Assembly (NCBI GenBank): GCA_021234155.1
Contig: JAJEKV010000297.1
Location: 62,001-126,000, forward strand
DNA: 64,000 nucleotides
DNA from: Isoetes taiwanensis
Taxonomy: Eukaryota; Streptophyta; Lycopodiopsida; Isoetales; Isoetaceae
Direction: 5' to 3'
Shown here one piece after another: positions 59,080 to 64,000 of this stretch. Both the position numbers and the translations under genes were made by a program. The notes below the pieces were generated by a model. It saw only the letters and a program-made list of their open reading frames with translations. It ran no database searches and was not told the origin of the DNA. Every line of letters begins with the position of its first letter. The stretch's first letter is position 1.

Positions 59080-60058
59080 CTCTATTACATTTGATAGGTG
59101 TTTACACTGTATGCAGGAGGCCTTCGTTCTGCGGATTAAACTCGTCTGCAAGAATCGAGTCCTGAAGAATCAAGCTGAAAAAACTCCTGATATTAGGATC
59201 ATTGTGTTTGGAAGAAGATAGAAAGGAAATAAAAACACGAATCGGCCCTGAAAGGTGAAGATCATGGAAGAATAGTGAAAAAAATCCCATGTTTGCACAT
59301 TGTTTTTGCTGTGAAAAATCCCAAATATCCTCTGTTTTTTCTTCACATCAGTGCGCACGGAAGAATCTGGCCCCTAATCTGGCCCCTTTGGACCATCGTC
59401 CATGAAGATGGACGTGCTACAGTTCCAGCCGACTACAGGGCAGAAGCAGAGTGCACAAGCAGAGGAGAAGGCGCAGTGCAAAAGCAAAGTAGAAAGCGGC
59501 GCCACCAAAACCGCAAAGACAATTCACCAGACTTTTTCGCCCTAAAAAAACGAGTCAAATAAGGGCAAAATTTTAAGGTGATCAAAATTTCGTACCTTTA
59601 ATATATTTGGTATCTTGTTCTTCATCATCTCTATTGTGATGGGAATGCATTCTGGGTATAGTTTATGGCTTTGAATTTGTGGGGTGGGGAAGGGGATGTG
59701 TGTGCAAGTGTTTCTATTTTCATATCTCATGTTGGGGAAAAGGTGCCTTGTGGCTTAATTTATATTATATATTTTTGAGAGATGGGATGCACCTAGGCAA
59801 AATTCTACGTTGGGGGCATTTGAAATTTTAAAATGTCTAGCACCATCATTAATGGAGGTGCCAACATTCAAAGGCCCCGCTATTTTTTTTTTTTAATTAT
59901 TGCTCCGTTTCCCGCTTGCTCCGTCCGTTTCCCACATTTTCTTTGTGTGGGTTCATCTTGGCGTTCCGGTACCTTTTGTAGTTTTCCATTGAGGTTTCTT
60001 AAGCCTTTGATGGGATCGTTTGGCTCCTTTTGATTTATTTCATTCTTGCCCTATGCAG
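59080..60058. other. No recognised gene; putative intron upstream of the GT47 exon
   Basis: The open frame 59275-59562 is unassigned. The final part is T-rich and leads into the acceptor CTATGCAG at 60051-60058, as an intron end should. Confidence 0.4.
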
Positions 60059-60290
60059 ATATAGTATGGGCATCCGCCAGAAGCTGGCAAACGAATTTGG
60101 TTCTTCTCCAAATAAGGAAGGAAAACTTGGGCGCCAAGCAGAATCTGATGTTATTGTGACCAGTAAAAGAAGCCCTGACTATGCTCTTGAGCTTTCAAGT
60201 TCTCGATTTTGTGGGGTACTCCCTGGTGATGGATGGAGTGGACGGATGGAAGACAGCATATTGCACGGTTGCATTCCAGTCATAATCCAG
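60059..60290 (+). CDS. Internal exon of an exostosin-family GT47 glycosyltransferase (ExAD-like)
   Basis: A 232-bp exon between a TGCAG acceptor and a CAG|GC donor-like site encodes YSMGIRQKLANEFGSSPNKE then GKLGRQAESDVIVTSKRS and the hallmark block FCGVLPGDGWSGRMEDSILH followed by GCIPVIIQ. This is the conserved exostosin sugar-nucleotide region, closest in my memory to Arabidopsis ExAD (At3g57630), a Golgi arabinosyltransferase acting on extensin. The frame is fully open. The next exon, expected to begin like DGIxLPYENVL, is not seen in the following 3.7 kb, and no earlier exon is seen. The exon could belong to a gene with very long introns or be an isolated copied fragment. The 5' splice site begins GC rather than GT. 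Confidence 0.7.
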
Positions 60291-63200
60291 GCAAGCTATC
60301 ATAGTTTATTTGTTGTTCCGCAGTGACCATAGTAAAGTCTATCTCTTTTCATAATGCTTACTTCGAATAGCAGGCAAGTTTCTGTATTGCTTTCAGACTT
60401 TGTTGGAGTTCATTAATCTCTTGCATGGTTTTTATTTTAGAACAGATTCAATCAATTCGGCCTCTGGACTATAGCTTGGGGGCTTTCATATTCGTTTGCC
60501 ATGTAGGCCTTTCTTGCAGTTTTTTTGCGCTCAACTGGACGCTTCATGCAGGTGTGGTTTTCACGAGTTCAATGTTTATTTTGTTCAATGTTTTCGATTT
60601 TGCATGCCTCGGCAATGCAAAGTTGTGCTATATATTTGTTAAAGAACATTAAATTTATTATATCAATGTGGGCTAAAGATTTAACATCAACCATTTCTGA
60701 ACTATTTTGCAGAATATTTGATTTGATCATACTGGGCTTGTGCTTCACCGGCATTATAAGGCATTATAAGACATTCAACAAGATTGTTGTTTCTATATCA
60801 TTTGGTATGGTTTTTACAAACCGTTAGTAGTTTTTTCGTATGTTCTGCTGCACCTGGAATATCTTACTTCTTGGCATGATTTATTCTGCAACTTTTGCTT
60901 AAAAGGATTAGCTTGTGGCAGAATATAGTTTTTGCAAATTGTTAATTGCTTTTTGGTCTGTTACACCTTAATTCTAGAATCGCTTACTTTCTTGGCATAA
61001 TCTGTTTGCATCTTTTGCCTAAAAGGTTTATGTGGTGGCATGTGCATTCTTGTGTTCTTGCCACGGGGGATTTGGTTGATGTGGCATGATTTACGTCCTT
61101 GCTGATTTGGTATATATGATCTATTGGCAACCGATACTTAAGAGGATCAAGATATGTTCCTTATGGAGTAATTGCACTCGCCTCTGTGCAAACTGCTATG
61201 AATGAGGTGAGTATTTTTTTTATGTCATTTATTTATTGTGATAAGGCCGACACAAAAGCTAGAAAACTCCTGAGATTTGCAGACATCTAAAGGTAGAAAT
61301 CTGTGCAGCTTGTCTTTATTTAAGCAAGATGGTATATAACGCTGAACTGCGGCTTTGTTTCCAAAAATTTACATATATAGATTGCTTAGATATTCTTGTT
61401 CAGTGATGTTTTTTAAATTTGTGTGTCTTTTTAGGCAACCTGGATTAGAAAATACAAAATAGGATACAGAAGTTTCTATAATGAATTAACAATAATTTTT
61501 TTAGAAGTTTCAAAGTTTTTGTCATTTAGATGGACCAAATGGAAATACTAGGGTTCAAATCCCTAGCTCTTGTGGTGTATGCTACTATATGCTTATATTC
61601 AAGTCCATATACAGCTTATTAGACATCACAATAGTGCAAATAAATCCTAATTCTTGCTAGTTTATGGCCATATATATGTTTGTAAATATTGATATTTTGA
61701 TATAAGATTTTTGCATTAATTTCCTTAATGGTTTGTCCAAGGAACCTTTCTTAACCTGTTATATAAAGCAAGATCAATTACACAATATAAACATCAAGAA
61801 TATGATAAAAAAAACATGTAACAACTTCATGGAAAAAACATTGACCACTTATGTCTTTAAATGGCAATGGTTTCTAAGGTGTGCATGTATTGTTATATTT
61901 ATGAAACTAATACCAGTTGCATCATCCAAAATGCCATTGATTTGTCCTTATCATTAAATAGGTTAAAGTTGCAAGCCTTGGCTATCTTGATGAAGGAACC
62001 ATTATACTTTTTGAGGGAAAAAATGGGATATTTTGTTGTAAGGAACAACATTGGCTCATACAAAAAGCTGAAGACAACTTCATTAGACAACCTCATTGGG
62101 TTGCACAAAAAATTAATGTAGAAATCATCACTATTAGACAGTTAGACCACATGTTTAAAACATGGCAGTAAAGCGCTATTAAAAACAAGTATTAAAGACT
62201 AGCTTCCATTAAACCATGATGGTGAATTGTTATAAGAAACTAGGACAATAAATCATATGTATGAACCACCTTATATAACTATTCATTGTTAATCAACATA
62301 TTAACCCACAAAATAATATTACTTTACTATAGTGGTTTCATGCAAAAATTGTTGTGAAAAACTGATAACAATTAATTTTTGGGGGCCTTGTGCATGACTT
62401 TTAATTGGCATTCCGGATGCAAGAAACGATCCAAGTTTCCATTGGGCACAGTATCTGAGATAGCAAAGCTCTTTGAAAAGCGAATAGGGCATGAAAAATT
62501 CTGTGATTCAGCAGCAGATCATAAAAATTTGCAGAAAAATTGGACTTGAGGATTATAAGTTGCAATCCAGCAGGTTTAATTTTGTGTCAAGCCGGCTTAT
62601 CTAGTTCTTCAAATCCCACAGCATGCGATTTGAAGGAGGAATCGAGATTCTGAGAAATAAGAAAGCAACGCTTTCTAAATTAAGGAGAAACAAAGGGATA
62701 TGTTAAAGCTTGGTCGCATTTATTGATTAACCACAATTTCTAAATTTCACTATTTTCAGAAACTGCATGTACTGATCTTGAGCCCAATCAACGCTGTAAA
62801 ATTCCGTGCAAGTTTAGACATATCGTCTGGCTATGGCTGGATTGATCAACACCTGTTCATAGCTCTAATAATATCTTTCCAATATTGCAACAATTTTGCC
62901 AGCGAAATACCCTGTTGCTTTTGGAGATTTGTAGGAACATATGCAAATCTAAACATATATTATCTGGCTTCAATCTCTGAGCCGAGCCAATTCTGATGCC
63001 TCCGGCCTCCACTCTGTGATGGATTTACTTGCCAACATGGCAAGACCATGTGGTGCCTCTCCAGCACCGGTAGACTCATCAAAAGACAAATTGGCAGAAG
63101 CCAATTCCGAACCAGCAGCTGGCGGTGTCCATCTTCCTGTTTTCTGTTTTCTATCTGTGGCTACTGCCACGATGGTGGTTGCCCCACTATTGGGGTGCTC

Positions 63201-64000
63201 ACCTTATCCAATGACATAACACATTGCCTTTTAATGGTTTAAACATATCTTAATTAATGCCTTAACATATTCAATCATATATGGCATAAAATGTGTCATT
63301 CGCCATTAACGTGGCCTATCTGGTTTAGAAGATTTGGTCCAAAAGATTTCCCTGGGAGCAGATGCCCCATGCTCAATCAGAGTTTAGAATAGATAGCCCA
63401 GCTTTATAGAGCAAACTTGGTTTAAATGGTTGGAGTGGACTTATCATTTTGAAGCACAAATAAAACCAAACATAGACTGTGTTAGATGGGTTAGATCTCC
63501 CATAGGTCATGTAAGGCAACAAAGTCATGGAAAGTTGATCTTCAGCACAGACAAATTGGTAGGAAAAAATGGGGAAGAGGAAAAAATCCCAAGTGGATTA
63601 TCATATCTGAGCCTATTCCTCTGGGCATAGATTCTGGCTACGAAGCTAAATGGGGAAATTATCTATGGTAATGTGAAAATTAAGTCAATTGAATTTTGCT
63701 TTTCCAATGCCATCTCCCTAGCTCATACACCTCTAAATCTCATTCTGGCTATTAGAGACCCTATAATATCCATTCCGGCTATTAAAGGCGCAATAAGATT
63801 TTCAACTCTAAATCTCATTCTTGATATTAAAGATCCAGACAGTTTTTCGTTTGTGTTTGCAATCCTGACTAGCACTATATGGCACTATAAGGCCATTGTT
63901 TAAATAGTTTAAAGAATAGTTTAAATAAACCATTGTTTTACTGTCTCAACATATTTTTCCCCATGGCATAAAATGTGTTATTGTCCTCAATGACTTAGAA
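60291..64000. other. No recognised gene
   Basis: AT-rich sequence. A short open stretch near 61125-61207 (YVPYGVIALASVQTAMNE) ends at a good donor, GTGAGT, but has no assignable family. CTAGGGTTCAAATCCCTAG near 61550 forms a perfect T-arm-like hairpin without a tRNA around it. Imperfect direct repeats of TCTAAATCTCATTCT occur near 63694 and 63811. Confidence 0.35.

Noticed and set aside
61125-61212. Exon-like stretch ending at GTGAGT
   Set aside because: The open stretch is too short, no family matches and no acceptor fits, so it cannot be supported as an exon.
61548-61568. Perfect T-arm-like hairpin around TTCAAAT (plus strand)
   Set aside because: No D-arm, anticodon arm or acceptor stem is found in the expected 60 bp upstream, so it is not a tRNA gene.

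Overview
The window is nuclear DNA of a land plant. Three genes have GT-AG introns, and several families are plant-typical: a GPI-anchored phytocyanin, a BAHD acyltransferase, a DOMON/cytochrome b561 protein, and pieces of UGT and GT47 glycosyltransferases. The LTR retrotransposons use the initiator tRNA-Met primer site common in plants. Only about four near-complete genes lie in 64 kb of AT-rich, repeat-filled sequence. I therefore favour a large seed-plant genome, possibly a gymnosperm, but that is inference and I cannot name a species.

Layout. 1-7.1 kb: gene-poor DNA with small tandem duplications and a UGT C-terminal scrap. 7.1-8.24 kb: two Helitron 3' termini. 8.8-11.6 kb: a decayed SNF2-helicase/F-box gene (At3g54460 type). 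13.5 kb: a weak third Helitron-like end. 14.2-15.6 kb: intact three-exon DOMON/cytochrome b561 gene. 16.9-18.6 kb: intact single-exon NYN-LOTUS (MARF1/limkain-b1-like) gene. 18.6-24.8 kb: no recognised gene, but a fourth Helitron end on the minus strand at 21.6 kb. 24.8-26.3 kb: two-exon BAHD acyltransferase with one apparent single-base frameshift. 26.6-29.3 kb: LINE and Ty3/gypsy reverse transcriptase fragments and a 23-bp perfect foldback. 30.8-40.2 kb: a compound Ty3/gypsy element flanked by a GATAG target duplication, with a related element in inverted orientation inside it. 42.1-44.2 kb: a degenerate LINE ending in a TTCC tail. 44.4 kb: glyoxalase I scrap. 46.1-46.9 kb: intact two-exon uclacyanin-type phytocyanin. 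46.9-64 kb: mostly repeats, a kinase P-loop scrap at 51.3 kb, and one clean exon of an ExAD-like GT47 arabinosyltransferase at 60.1 kb.

The likely functional genes show no operon-like or pathway relation. Two probably act at the plasma membrane or cell surface (b561 electron transfer, blue copper protein), one in RNA metabolism (NYN-LOTUS) and one in cytosolic acyl transfer (BAHD). The most structured non-genic signals are the inverted PPT-LTR-PBS block inside the LTR element, the tRNA-like segment inside its LTRs, and a Helitron family recognised from two copies in opposite orientation. I saw no rRNA gene, convincing tRNA gene or CRISPR array.
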